From JBDOQU01 sp039839375 (GTDB taxonomy: Bacteria; Pseudomonadota; Alphaproteobacteria; DSM-16000; Inquilinaceae), in contig NZ_JBDOQU010000013.1 of assembly GCF_039839375.1 (NCBI RefSeq), positions 62,001 to 126,000 of the forward strand: a stretch of 64,000 nt of DNA. Reading direction: 5' to 3'. The notes under the pieces are model-generated. The model was not told the DNA's origin and made no database searches. It saw only the letters and a program-made list of their open reading frames with translations. Position numbers and translations under genes: made by a program. Shown piece after piece: positions 50,003 to 58,867 of the stretch; positions within the stretch are counted from its first letter, which is position 1, and each line of letters begins with the position of its first letter.

Positions 50003-51331
50003 ATGTTCGGCTACATCCCGCCCATGACGAATGCATCGACCGATGGGCTGGGCGCGCGGATCGCGGCGCGGGATTTGCTGCGCGCCGTTCTGGGGCGGAA
50101 GCGCGCGCTGGACGAGGTTCTGGACCGGACGCTCGACGCCGCGTCCCTGGCGCCCCGCGACCGGGCCTTCGTCCGCCTGCTGACGGCCACGACCCTGCGC
50201 CGGCTGGGCCAGATCGACGCGCTGATCGACCAGATGCTGGAGATGCCGCTGCCGCCGACCGGGACGGCCGCCCGCGACGCGCTACGGCTGGGCGCGGCCC
50301 AGCTTCTCTTCCTCGGCACGCCGCCCCACGCCGCCGTCGACACCTCCGTCGCCCTGGTCGATCGCGGTCGCGATGCCCGGTTCAAGGGGCTGGTCAACGC
50401 CGTCCTGCGCCGGCTGGACCGGGAGGGCGCGGCACTGGTCACGGCCCAGGACGCCGCCCGGCTGAACACGCCGGACTGGCTGTGGAACGCCTGGACCGCC
50501 GCCTACGGTGAGGATACCGCCCGCGCCGTCGCCGACGCGCACCTAACCGAAGCGCCGTTGGACATCACGCCGAAGGGCGATCCGGCCGGCTGGGCGGAAA
50601 GGCTGGACGCCACGCTGCTGCCGAGCGGCAGCCTGCGTCGCGCGGCCGGCGGTGCGGTGCCGGATCTGCCGGGGTTCGGCGAAGGCGCATGGTGGGTGCA
50701 GGATGCCGCCGCCGCCCTTCCGGCAAGGCTGATGGGCGATGTCGCGGGGCTGCGCGTCGCCGACCTCTGCGCCGCGCCGGGCGGCAAGACGGCCCAGCTC
50801 TGCGCTGCCGGCGCGCGGGTGACCGCGGTAGACCGGTCGGAGGGAAGGCTGGCCCGCGTCCGCGCCAATCTGGACCGGCTGGGGCTGGAGGCGGAGCTGG
50901 TCGCCGCCGACGCCGCTATTTTCCGGCCGGCGGAGCCGTTCGACGCCGTGCTGCTGGACGCGCCCTGCTCCGCCACCGGGACGATCCGCCGGCATCCCGA
51001 CATCCCGAGGCTGAAGAGCCCGGAGGATGTGGAGAAGCTGGCGGCGGCCCAGGCGCGACTGCTGGACCATGCGGTCACGCTGGTCAGGCCGGGCGGAATC
51101 CTCGTCTGGTGCACCTGCTCCCTCCAGCCGGAGGAAGGGGAACGCCAGATCGCCTCGCTGCTGGAGCGCGCCGGGAACGCCGTCCGGCGGGACCCGGTCC
51201 GGGCGGAGGAGATCGGCGGGCTGGCCGAGGCGGTGACCGCCGAGGGCGAAATCCGGACCCTGCCGTCGATGCTGCCCGGCGAGGGCGGGCTGGACGGCTT
51301 CCATATCGCCCGGTTGCGGCGATTCGGCTAA
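50003..51331 (+). CDS. rsmB: 16S rRNA m5C methyltransferase (RsmB-like)
   Basis: A 442-residue protein with an N-terminal NusB-like RNA-binding domain (about 20-150) and a C-terminal Fmu/NOL1-type methyltransferase. Visible motifs: SAM site DLCAAPGGKTAQL, releasing cysteine in DAPCSATGTIRRHP, and catalytic cysteine in WCTCSLQPEEGE. Role: methylates a cytosine of 16S rRNA (C967 in E. coli). ATG 50003 or 50024 (MTNASTDGLG) may be the start. It leads a rightward series with rpe, the heparinase gene and purH. Confidence 0.9.
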   Translation: MFGYIPPMTNASTDGLGARIAARDLLRAVLGRKRALDEVLDRTLDAASLAPRDRAFVRLLTATTLRRLGQIDALIDQMLEMPLPPTGTAARDALRLGAAQLLFLGTPPHAAVDTSVALVDRGRDARFKGLVNAVLRRLDREGAALVTAQDAARLNTPDWLWNAWTAAYGEDTARAVADAHLTEAPLDITPKGDPAGWAERLDATLLPSGSLRRAAGGAVPDLPGFGEGAWWVQDAAAALPARLMGDVAGLRVADLCAAPGGKTAQLCAAGARVTAVDRSEGRLARVRANLDRLGLEAELVAADAAIFRPAEPFDAVLLDAPCSATGTIRRHPDIPRLKSPEDVEKLAAAQARLLDHAVTLVRPGGILVWCTCSLQPEEGERQIASLLERAGNAVRRDPVRAEEIGGLAEAVTAEGEIRTLPSMLPGEGGLDGFHIARLRRFG

Positions 51332-51352
51332 GTTGATACCTACGACCTCATC

Positions 51353-52012
51353 ATGCAGAAACCCACCCGAATCGCCCCTTCGATCCTGTCCGCCGATTTC
51401 GCCAAGCTGGGCGAGGAGGTGCGGGCGATGGAGGAGGCCGGCGTCGACATGATCCATGTCGATGTCATGGACGGCCATTTCGTGCCGAACGTCACCATCG
51501 GCCCCGGCGTGGTGAAGGCGCTCCGCCCGCACACGAAGCTGCCGATGGACGTCCATCTGATGATCGGTCCGGTCGACTGGGCTGTGCCGGATTTCGCCGC
51601 CGCCGGCGCCGACATCATCACTTTCCATCCCGAGGCCGGCCCCCACCCGCACCGCACGGTGCAGCTTATCAAGCAGCATGGCTGCAAGGCCGGCCTGGCG
51701 CTGTCGCCGGGAAGCTCCGTCTCCCTGATCGAGGAGATGTTGGGCGATGTCGACCTGATCCTGGTGATGACCGTCAATCCGGGCTTCGGCGGCCAGAAGT
51801 TCATCGAAAGCCAGATCGACAAGATAGGCATGGTCCGGTCGCTGATCGACGCCACGGACCGCGACATCGATCTTGAGATCGATGGCGGCGTCACGGAGGA
51901 GACGGCCCCCCGCGTGGTCGCGGCCGGGGCGGACCTGCTGGTCGCCGGCACCGCCAGCTTCAAGGGCGGCCCTTCGGCCTACGCCGACAATATCCGCCGG
52001 CTGCGCGGGTAG
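51353..52012 (+). CDS. rpe: Ribulose-phosphate 3-epimerase
   Basis: A 219-residue TIM-barrel enzyme with all signature parts: SILSADFAKLGEE, HVDVMDGHFVPN (metal-binding His and Asp), LMTVNPGFGGQKFI-type loop as LVMTVNPGFGGQKF and the late EIDGGVTEETA with the second catalytic aspartate. Reaction: interconverts ribulose 5-phosphate and xylulose 5-phosphate in the pentose phosphate and Calvin pathways. It follows rsmB by 21 bases and precedes the heparinase gene by ten, so all are one transcription unit. Confidence 0.96.
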   Translation: MQKPTRIAPSILSADFAKLGEEVRAMEEAGVDMIHVDVMDGHFVPNVTIGPGVVKALRPHTKLPMDVHLMIGPVDWAVPDFAAAGADIITFHPEAGPHPHRTVQLIKQHGCKAGLALSPGSSVSLIEEMLGDVDLILVMTVNPGFGGQKFIESQIDKIGMVRSLIDATDRDIDLEIDGGVTEETAPRVVAAGADLLVAGTASFKGGPSAYADNIRRLRG

Positions 52013-52022
52013 GGCGGGGGCG

Positions 52023-53687
52023 ATGGAGCGCGGCGCGCGGGAAACCGTCCGGACGCTCAGGACCGGCCTTTCCCGTCTCGCCTACGGCAACCCGCTCTAC
52101 ACCCTGACGCTCGGCCGGAACGGCCCGCGCGACCTGGTGCTGGTGCCGCCCGATCCCTGGCCGGGGGACGCCGAGAAGGGTTCGGCGCTGCTGGGCGGCT
52201 GCTACGCCTTCGCCGGCCAGACCGTCCGGTCCGACGCGCCGCTCTGGTCGCCGGTCGGCGCGGGCGCGGATTTCGTCGCCGAGCTTCACGGATTCGACTG
52301 GCTGCGCGACCTCCGCGCGCTGTCCGGCGACGCCGCCCGCAGGCAGGCCCGCTTCCTGGTCGGCCACTGGATCGACCGGCACGACCGCTGGGACGGGCTG
52401 ACCTGGCGACCGGACATATTGGGCGCGCGGATCGCCAACTGGCTGGGCGGCCATGATTTCTTCTGCGCGTCGGCCGACGATCAGTTCCGTCTCACGATGT
52501 TCGCCAGCCTGTCCCGGCAGGCGACGCACCTGGCCCGCGCCGCGCCGGGCGAGCTTGCCGGCGCGCCGCTTCTGGTCGCGGCCAAGGGGCTGGTCTACGC
52601 CGCCCTCTGCCTGCCGGGGGATCCGGGCCGGCTGGAGGATGCGCTGGGCATCCTCGACCGTGAATTGCGGCGGCAGGTGCTGGCCGATGGCGGCCATGTC
52701 CAGCGCAATCCGGACGTTCACTTGGCCCTGCTGCGCCATCTGATCGATCTGCGCGGGCTGCTGCGCCTCGCCCATCTGCGCGATCCCGAGGTCACGGTCC
52801 CGGAAAGCCTGCAGCACGCCATCGACCGGATGACGCCGGCCTTGCGCTTCCACCGCCATGGCGACGGGCTGCTGTGCCTGTTCAACGGGTCGGGCGAGGC
52901 CGACCGGGTGATGATCGACGCGGTCATGACCCATGCCGACGCCAAGGGAAGGCCGCTGAAGAGCGCTCGGCATTCGGGATTCGAACGGGTGCAGGCCGGC
53001 CGCGCGCTGGTGCTGATGGATGCCGGCGACCCGCCGCCGCCGGGATTCGATCCGGGCGCCCATGCCGGGACACTGTCCTTCGAACTCTCCTTCGGGCGGG
53101 AGAGGATGATCGTCAATTGCGGCGCATGGCCGGGCCCGGCGGAAGGGCGCGAGGGCGCGGCCTGGGCGATGGCCCTGCGCGGGACGGCCGCCCATTCCAC
53201 CGTCACCGTCGCGGACAGGAATTCCAGCGCCCTTATCGAGGATGGCGGGCTGGAGCGGCGGGCGAAGGTGACGCTGGAGCGGTCGGAGATCGAGGGCGAC
53301 ACGCTGATCGACGCCAGCCATGACGGCTATCGGCCGGGGCTGGGCGTCACCCACCGCCGGCGGCTCTACGTTTCGGCCGAAGGCGACGATGTGCGCGGCG
53401 AGGACAGCCTGGAGGGGCCGGCCGACATCGCCTTCGACATCCGCTTCCACCTGCATCCGGGCGTCCGCGTGTCGGCGGTGCAGAGCGGGGAGCAGGCGCT
53501 GATCCGCCTGCCCAGCGGCGTCGGCTTCCGCCTCTATGCCGACGGCGCGCCGGTGAAGGTGGAGGAAAGCGTCTATTTCGGCGCGAAGGGCGAACGCCGG
53601 CGCAGTCAGCAGATCGTGCTTTCCGGCGTGACCGACGGGCAGGGCGCGCCGGTCAAATGGGCGATCAGGCAGGAGCCGCGCGGCTGA
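52023..53687 (+). CDS. Heparinase II/III family protein
   Basis: A 554-residue protein: an N-terminal alpha-helical toroid-like region (to about 270, with HGFDWLRDLRAL) and a C-terminal beta-rich heparinase II/III domain from about 320 (LSFELSFGRERMIVNCGAW, then HSTVTVADRNSS). No signal peptide is evident. Many alphaproteobacteria have this gene between rpe/rsmB and purH; its real substrate is unknown and polysaccharide lyase activity is only a family expectation. ATG 52023 starts ten bases after rpe. Confidence 0.88.
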   Translation: MERGARETVRTLRTGLSRLAYGNPLYTLTLGRNGPRDLVLVPPDPWPGDAEKGSALLGGCYAFAGQTVRSDAPLWSPVGAGADFVAELHGFDWLRDLRALSGDAARRQARFLVGHWIDRHDRWDGLTWRPDILGARIANWLGGHDFFCASADDQFRLTMFASLSRQATHLARAAPGELAGAPLLVAAKGLVYAALCLPGDPGRLEDALGILDRELRRQVLADGGHVQRNPDVHLALLRHLIDLRGLLRLAHLRDPEVTVPESLQHAIDRMTPALRFHRHGDGLLCLFNGSGEADRVMIDAVMTHADAKGRPLKSARHSGFERVQAGRALVLMDAGDPPPPGFDPGAHAGTLSFELSFGRERMIVNCGAWPGPAEGREGAAWAMALRGTAAHSTVTVADRNSSALIEDGGLERRAKVTLERSEIEGDTLIDASHDGYRPGLGVTHRRRLYVSAEGDDVRGEDSLEGPADIAFDIRFHLHPGVRVSAVQSGEQALIRLPSGVGFRLYADGAPVKVEESVYFGAKGERRRSQQIVLSGVTDGQGAPVKWAIRQEPRG

Positions 53688-53772
53688 AGCTGGAACCAGC
53701 CTTCGACAAGCGGCCGATCCGGCGCTAGAAAGGCCCCGCCTTCCCCCGCCGCACAGGAGCGTCAGCCCTCCG

Positions 53773-55362
53773 ATGACCGCCCAGCCCGCTTCCCGTCCCA
53801 TCGAACGCGCCCTGATCTCCGTCTCCGACAAGGAGGGGATCGTCGATTTCGCCCGCTTCCTGGCCGATCGCGGCGTGCAGATCCTGTCGACCGGCGGATC
53901 GGCCCGCGCGCTGGCGGAGGCCGGGGTGCCGGTCAAGGAAGTGTCGGAGCATACGGGCTTCCCGGAGATCATGGACGGCCGCGTGAAGACGCTGCATCCG
54001 CGCATCCATGGCGGCCTGCTGGCCCGGCGCGATGTGGCCGACCATGTCGAGGCGATGACCGATTACGGCATCCAGCCGATCGACCTTCTGGTGGTCAACC
54101 TCTACCCGTTCGAGGCGACGGTCGCCGCCGGGGCGGATTACGAGACGGCGATCGAGAATATCGACATCGGCGGCCCGGCGATGATCCGGGCGGCGGCCAA
54201 GAACCATACCCATGTCACGGTCGTGGTCGATCCGGCGGACTACGCCGCCGTCCGGCTGGACATGGAGACGGGGAACGGCGCGACCAGCGCGGATCTGCGC
54301 CGCCGGCTGGCCCACACCGCCTATTCCCGCACCGCCGCCTATGATTCCGCCATCTCCGCCTGGTTCTCCGGCGTGTTGGGCGACGCCTATCCCGGCCGCC
54401 TGACACTGTCCGGTGAGCGGTCCCAGGCGCTGCGCTATGGGGAGAACCCGCACCAGGGCGCCGCCCTCTACCGCACCGGGGAGACGCGGCCGGGCGTCGC
54501 CACGGCCCGGCAGCTCCAGGGCAAGGAGCTGAGCTTCAACAACATCAACGACACCGACGCGGCGTTCGAACTGGTGTCGGAGTTCGAGGAGCCGGCGGTC
54601 GCCATCATCAAGCACGCCAACCCGTCCGGCACGGCGATCGGGGAGACGCTGGCCGAAGCCTACGACCGGGCGCTGGCCTGCGACCCCGTCAGCGCCTTCG
54701 GCGGCATCGTCGCGGTCAACCGGCCGCTGGACGCCATCACCGCCAACCGGCTGACCGACATCTTCCTGGAGGTCGTGATCGCCCCCGACGCGTCGGAAGA
54801 GGCGCGGGAGATCCTGGCGGCGAAGAAGAACCTTCGCCTGCTGCTGACCGGCGGCATGGCCGATCCGCGCGCGCCGGGCATGAATGTCCGCAGCGTCGCG
54901 GGCGGCCTGTTGTTCCAGAGCCGGGACGGCGGCCATGTCACGACCGACGATCTGAAGGTCGTGACCCGCCGCGCGCCGACGGCGGCGGAGCTGGCGGACC
55001 TGCTGTTCGCCTTCCGGGTCGCCAAGCACGTCAAGTCGAACGCCATCGTCTATGCGAAGAACCGCGCGACGGTCGGAGTCGGCGCCGGGCAGATGAGCCG
55101 CATCGACAGCGCCCGCATCGCCGCCCGCAAGGCTGCCGACTTCGCCCGCGACGCCGGGGAGGCGGAGACGCGGACCAAGGGATCCGCCGTGGCGTCGGAC
55201 GCCTTCTTCCCCTTCGCCGACGGCCTTCTGACGACCATCGAGGCGGGCGCGACGGCGGTCATCCAGCCCGGCGGGTCGGTCCGGGACGCGGAAGTCATCG
55301 ACGCCGCAGACAAGGCCGGCATCGCCATGGTGTTCACCGGCATGCGCCATTTCCGCCACTGA
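53773..55362 (+). CDS. purH: Bifunctional AICAR transformylase/IMP cyclohydrolase
   Basis: A 529-residue purine enzyme catalysing the last two steps of IMP synthesis. The N-terminal IMP cyclohydrolase (MGS-like) domain includes ALISVSDKEGI and LHPRIHGGLL; the C-terminal transformylase has GENPHQGAALY, LSFNNINDTDAAFE and the KHANPSG catalytic segment. Length is as in other bacteria. It follows the heparinase gene by 85 bases and precedes a GNAT gene by 39; the ribosome site is a modest CAGGAGCG. Confidence 0.97.
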   Translation: MTAQPASRPIERALISVSDKEGIVDFARFLADRGVQILSTGGSARALAEAGVPVKEVSEHTGFPEIMDGRVKTLHPRIHGGLLARRDVADHVEAMTDYGIQPIDLLVVNLYPFEATVAAGADYETAIENIDIGGPAMIRAAAKNHTHVTVVVDPADYAAVRLDMETGNGATSADLRRRLAHTAYSRTAAYDSAISAWFSGVLGDAYPGRLTLSGERSQALRYGENPHQGAALYRTGETRPGVATARQLQGKELSFNNINDTDAAFELVSEFEEPAVAIIKHANPSGTAIGETLAEAYDRALACDPVSAFGGIVAVNRPLDAITANRLTDIFLEVVIAPDASEEAREILAAKKNLRLLLTGGMADPRAPGMNVRSVAGGLLFQSRDGGHVTTDDLKVVTRRAPTAAELADLLFAFRVAKHVKSNAIVYAKNRATVGVGAGQMSRIDSARIAARKAADFARDAGEAETRTKGSAVASDAFFPFADGLLTTIEAGATAVIQPGGSVRDAEVIDAADKAGIAMVFTGMRHFRH

Positions 55363-55401
55363 GCCGCCTCGCCCCGCCTTCCCCCCAAACCGGAGCGTGT
55401 C

Positions 55402-55926
55402 GTGCCCGTCACCCTTCGTCCCGCCGGCCCCGCCGACGCCCGCGCCGTCGCCGAGGCGCACACGGCAAGCTGGGCCACCACCTATCCCGGTGTCCTCCCC
55501 GCGCCCCTGATCGCCGGTCGCACGGTTGAAAGCCGCACCGTTGAATGGACCGGCTACCTGACCGATCCGCGCGGCATTCTGATCGTGGCGGAGGAACCTG
55601 ACGGCCGCGTCGCCGGCTTCGTCAACGTCCAGCCGCCCCGGAATCCGGCCGACAGCGACTATGATTGCGAGATCAGCCACCTCTATCTGCGGGAAGACTG
55701 CCAGCGTCTCGGCCTGGGCCGGAAGCTGATGCGCGCCGCGGCGGACGCCGCCGCGCAGCGGGGTTGGCGGTCGGCCGTCGTCCAGGCCTTCAAGGGCAAT
55801 CCCGGCGCCGGCTTCTATCCCCGCCTCGGCGCCCGCCGCCTGGGCGAACGCGCCATCGGCATGGACGGGCTGACCGTGTTCGAGACCGTCTATGGCTGGG
55901 ACGATTTCCCGGCCGCGATGGGCTGA
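55402..55926 (+). CDS. GNAT family N-acetyltransferase
   Basis: A 174-residue GNAT protein. The acetyl-CoA site is in LYLREDCQRLGLGRKLM (Q/RxxGxG/A pattern as QRLGLG) near residue 100, preceded by ISHL and followed by NPGAGFYPRLGARRLG, which completes the fold. Start is GTG 55402 with CGGAGCG upstream. Substrate unknown. It is close behind purH on the same strand and converges with the MFS gene, whose stop is two bases away. Confidence 0.87.
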   Translation: MPVTLRPAGPADARAVAEAHTASWATTYPGVLPAPLIAGRTVESRTVEWTGYLTDPRGILIVAEEPDGRVAGFVNVQPPRNPADSDYDCEISHLYLREDCQRLGLGRKLMRAAADAAAQRGWRSAVVQAFKGNPGAGFYPRLGARRLGERAIGMDGLTVFETVYGWDDFPAAMG

Positions 55927-55928
55927 GC

Positions 55929-57338
55929 TTACCCGGCCGCCGCCACAACCGGCCTGCGCCGCCGCACGATCCTGAACGCCGCCGCGAGGGCGACGATGGC
56001 GGCGGCGATGAAGACCGCCATCAGCGGCGGCACTGTCGCCGCCATCTCGGCCGGCGTCCGGGCCTCGGCGATGCCGAAGGCGTTGCCGGCGACGCCGGTC
56101 AGCGCCGCGCCCAGAGCGATGCCCGCCGTCTCAGCCGTCGGGATGGCCGACGCCGTGCGGTCCTCCTCCCCCGGCTCCGCCCCGGCCATGACATGGCCGC
56201 TGAGGAACGCCCAGCATATGCCGAAGCCCGATCCCATGATCGCGATCGCCAGCCCCGCCATCGGCAGCGGCCCGGTCGACAACGTCACCGCGCCGAGCGC
56301 CATCCCGCCGCCGGCAAGCAGCGGCCCGGCCAGGATCGCCGCCCCCGTCGCGCGGTGCGGCAGGCGGGGCACGATGTTCGCCGCCGCCGTCCAGGCCAGC
56401 GCCTCCAGCGCGACCAGATAGCCCGCAATGAGCGGCGTCGCGCCATGCACGGTCTGGAGGATGTAGGCGCCATAGATCGACACCGGCATGGTCGACACGA
56501 TCATCGAGCATTTGGCCGTCAGCCCCAGCCCGACGGGGCTGGAGAAGGAGAAGGCCGCCCGGGGGAAGATCGGCTCCGCCGAGCGCTGGTCCAGCGCCGC
56601 CGCCAGGACGACCAGGCCGATGCCCGCCGCGACCGCGAGAGCGGCCGACGCCACGCCGGCCAGATTGGCGGCGAGCCCGATCGAAAGGATGCCGGCCGCC
56701 AGCAGCGAGAGCCGCCCGATCGGCAGCGCCGCGCCCCGGCCGGCATCGGCGTCGCGCGGCAGGACGGCCAGCGTCATGATGAGCAGGAGGGCGGCCGGGA
56801 CGAGCATCGCCAGATAGGCGAACCGCCAGTCCACCAGCTGGGTCAGGAGACCGCCCAGCGCCGGCCCGGCCAGCGCCGCCACGCCCCAGACGGCCGCGAT
56901 CATGGCGAAGATCCGCGGCCACAGCGCCTGGGGGAAATACGTCCGCACGAGGATGTAGCAGAGCGCCGCCGCCAGCCCGGACCCCGCGCCTTGCAACAGT
57001 CGTCCGCCCAGGAGCACGGGCATGGTCGGGGCCAGCGCGCAGAGGGCGGACCCGGCGGCGAAGGTGATGACGCCCAGCGCGATGCCGCGCCTGAGCCCGA
57101 TGCGGGCGCGCATCCAGCCGGCGGAAGCGGAGACGACGATCGACGCGGTGATGTAGATCGTGGTCGCCCAACTCAGGAGCGCGACGCCCCCGATCTCCAC
57201 CACCGCGCTGGGCAGCACGGTCACCGACACCATGGAGTTGGTGGCCCAGACGGAGATGCAGAGCCCGATGATCGAGGCGATCAGGGCGTGCTGGCGGTTG
57301 TCGAGCAGCGTAGGAGCGATATGGGTGACCCGGGCCAT
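55929..57338 (-). CDS. MFS transporter (drug antiporter-like)
   Basis: A 469-residue membrane protein with 12 to 14 helices. The MFS loop signature between helices 2 and 3 appears as GWMRARIGLRRGIALG near residue 75, and GGRLLQGAGSGLAAAL is the antiporter motif C-like helix, placing it near the drug efflux families. Substrate unknown. It is divergent from an Fe-S winged-helix regulator with only 78 bases between starts, so it is probably that regulator's target. Confidence 0.87.
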   Translation of the reverse strand: MARVTHIAPTLLDNRQHALIASIIGLCISVWATNSMVSVTVLPSAVVEIGGVALLSWATTIYITASIVVSASAGWMRARIGLRRGIALGVITFAAGSALCALAPTMPVLLGGRLLQGAGSGLAAALCYILVRTYFPQALWPRIFAMIAAVWGVAALAGPALGGLLTQLVDWRFAYLAMLVPAALLLIMTLAVLPRDADAGRGAALPIGRLSLLAAGILSIGLAANLAGVASAALAVAAGIGLVVLAAALDQRSAEPIFPRAAFSFSSPVGLGLTAKCSMIVSTMPVSIYGAYILQTVHGATPLIAGYLVALEALAWTAAANIVPRLPHRATGAAILAGPLLAGGGMALGAVTLSTGPLPMAGLAIAIMGSGFGICWAFLSGHVMAGAEPGEEDRTASAIPTAETAGIALGAALTGVAGNAFGIAEARTPAEMAATVPPLMAVFIAAAIVALAAAFRIVRRRRPVVAAAG

Positions 57339-57347
57339 GATACTAAT

Positions 57348-57363
57348 CCAAGTTATTTCTTGG
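57348..57363. promoter_or_regulatory. Inverted repeat between MFS and regulator genes
   Basis: CCAAG (57348-57352) and CTTGG (57359-57363) are inverted around six A/T-rich bases, ten bases from the MFS start, in the only gap between the two divergent genes. Likely the operator of the adjacent regulator. Confidence 0.5.
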
Positions 57364-57380
57364 AAAAATCCAGCGGGCTG

Positions 57381-57410
57381 TTGAATAAGTCAAGCGACAT
57401 CTTGCATAAT
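57381..57410 (+). promoter_or_regulatory. Promoter for the Fe-S regulator gene
   Basis: TTGAAT (57381-57386) and CATAAT (57405-57410) with an 18-base spacer. The start codon at 57417 is only six bases after the -10 element, so the transcript would begin at or near the ATG (leaderless). Confidence 0.55.
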
Positions 57411-57416
57411 TAGCGG

Positions 57417-58049
57417 ATGAGCCGAACCATTCCCGCCGATCGCATCCTTTTCCTGCTCAAGAGCAAGGGGCCCCGCAACGCCGCCGCGCTGGCCGGAGAG
57501 CTGGGCGTGACATCGGAAGCCGCCCGCCAGCAGCTCGTCAAGCTGAAGGCCGAAGGGCTGGTCGACCATCGGGAGATCGCCGCCGGCATCGGCCGCCCCG
57601 CGCGCCTCTGGGCGCTGACCGACGCCGCAAACGCCCGCTTCCCAGACACCCATGCGGAGCTTGCCGTCCAGTTGCTGGGCGGCGTCCGCGACCTGTTCGG
57701 CGCTGAAGGGCTCGACCGGCTGATCGCGGAGCGCGAGCGGGCCAACCTCGCCGCCTATTCCAGGGAGACGGCGTCGGCCGAATCGCTGGAGGAGAAGGTC
57801 CGGGCGCTGGCGGCCATCCGCAGCAGGGAGGGCTACATGGCCGACTGGCGGGCCGAGGGCGACGGTTTCCTGCTGGTGGAGAACCATTGCCCGATCTGCG
57901 CCGCGGCGGCGGCCTGCCAGGGATTTTGCCGGTCGGAGCTGGCCCTATTCCGGGCAACGCTGGGACCGGACGCGACAGTAGAGCGAACCGATCATATTCT
58001 TGCCGGCGCGCGGCGCTGCGCCTATCGCATCACGCCGGCTGCTGGCTAG
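57417..58049 (+). CDS. Winged-helix regulator with Fe-S cysteine cluster (SufR-like)
   Basis: A 210-residue regulator. Residues 8-60 form a winged helix (ILFLLKSKGPRNAAALAGEL, then TSEAARQQLVKLKAEGLV and a RPARLWALT wing). Near the end C158, C161, C167 and C171 in ENHCPICAAAAACQGFC are the ligands of a probable iron-sulfur cluster, as in SufR and its relatives (COG2345). Role: redox- or iron-responsive control, most likely of the divergent MFS gene. The start has almost no leader, see promoter. Its stop overlaps the convergent methyltransferase gene by four bases. Confidence 0.87.
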   Translation: MSRTIPADRILFLLKSKGPRNAAALAGELGVTSEAARQQLVKLKAEGLVDHREIAAGIGRPARLWALTDAANARFPDTHAELAVQLLGGVRDLFGAEGLDRLIAERERANLAAYSRETASAESLEEKVRALAAIRSREGYMADWRAEGDGFLLVENHCPICAAAAACQGFCRSELALFRATLGPDATVERTDHILAGARRCAYRITPAAG

Positions 58050-58867
58050 ATTCGACGGCAGACGGCCTCCACCAGCGCCACCCGCCCTTCCTCCAGGTTG
58101 CGGCGCTGGTTCTCCATCATCGCCTTGAAGGCGTCGCCGAAGATCAGATGGACGCCCAGCGGACGGCGCGGCGCGCCTTGCGCCTTCTCCGCCATCCGGG
58201 CGAACCAGTCGCGCCCGGCCTCCGTCCTGTCTTCCCAATGGAGGATCTTGAAACCGGCGCGGGTCAGCAGCCGCCGCAGCTCCTCCGCCGTCGCCAGATG
58301 GCTGATCGACGAATCCCCCGCCCAGGGAACCGGATAGCGCACCTCGCCTCCCGGCCCCTGGAGCACGTCATAGAGCGCGAAGCGCCCGCCCGGATGCAGC
58401 ACCCGCCTTGTTTCGGCGTAGAGCGCCTCCTTGTCCTCGATGTTCATCGACGCGTGCTGGGACCAGACGACATCGAAGCTCTCATCCCCGAACGGCATGT
58501 CCAGCGCGTCCGCCGCGCGGTAATCCACCAGCGCCCCCAGTCCGGTCCAGCCGGCCAGCGCAGTCGCCGTCTCGCAGAAGGAGGCGCTGAGATCGATGCC
58601 CGTGACTTCGCATCCATAGGTGTCGGCCAGCAGGCGGGACGGCCCGCCGAGGCCGCTGCCCACGTCCAGCACCCGCATCTCCGGCGTCAGTTGCAGCCTC
58701 TCCGCCAGTTCGAGCGTGGCCTTGCGGCCCCTGACATGCAGCTCGTCGATCGGCGCGAGATCCTCCGGCCCGATGGAATCGATCGATTTCCCCGACTGCT
58801 CCAGCGCCCTTCGGATCGCCGCCGTCAGCCCTTCCGTCGCATATTGCGCTTCCACCCCCATCTTCAT
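58046..58867 (-). CDS. Class I SAM-dependent methyltransferase
   Basis: A 273-residue methyltransferase. Motif I is RVLDVGSGLGG near residue 65, followed by the acidic VTGIDLSASF, the FDVVWSQHASMNIEDK loop and LHPGGRFALYDVL. The organisation resembles sarcosine/dimethylglycine or tocopherol/ubiquinone-type small-molecule methyltransferases; the acceptor is unknown. It is preceded by the MFS gene of the UMF1 type, overlapping it by four bases, so the two form an operon. Confidence 0.88.
   Translation of the reverse strand: MKMGVEAQYATEGLTAAIRRALEQSGKSIDSIGPEDLAPIDELHVRGRKATLELAERLQLTPEMRVLDVGSGLGGPSRLLADTYGCEVTGIDLSASFCETATALAGWTGLGALVDYRAADALDMPFGDESFDVVWSQHASMNIEDKEALYAETRRVLHPGGRFALYDVLQGPGGEVRYPVPWAGDSSISHLATAEELRRLLTRAGFKILHWEDRTEAGRDWFARMAEKAQGAPRRPLGVHLIFGDAFKAMMENQRRNLEEGRVALVEAVCRRI

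Noticed and set aside
51960..54005. 681-codon open frame antisense to the heparinase gene
   Set aside because: Low-complexity shadow; the plus strand has a family match and ribosome spacing with rpe.
53725..55680. 651-codon open frame antisense to purH
   Set aside because: purH motifs are complete on the plus strand; the antisense frame is compositional.
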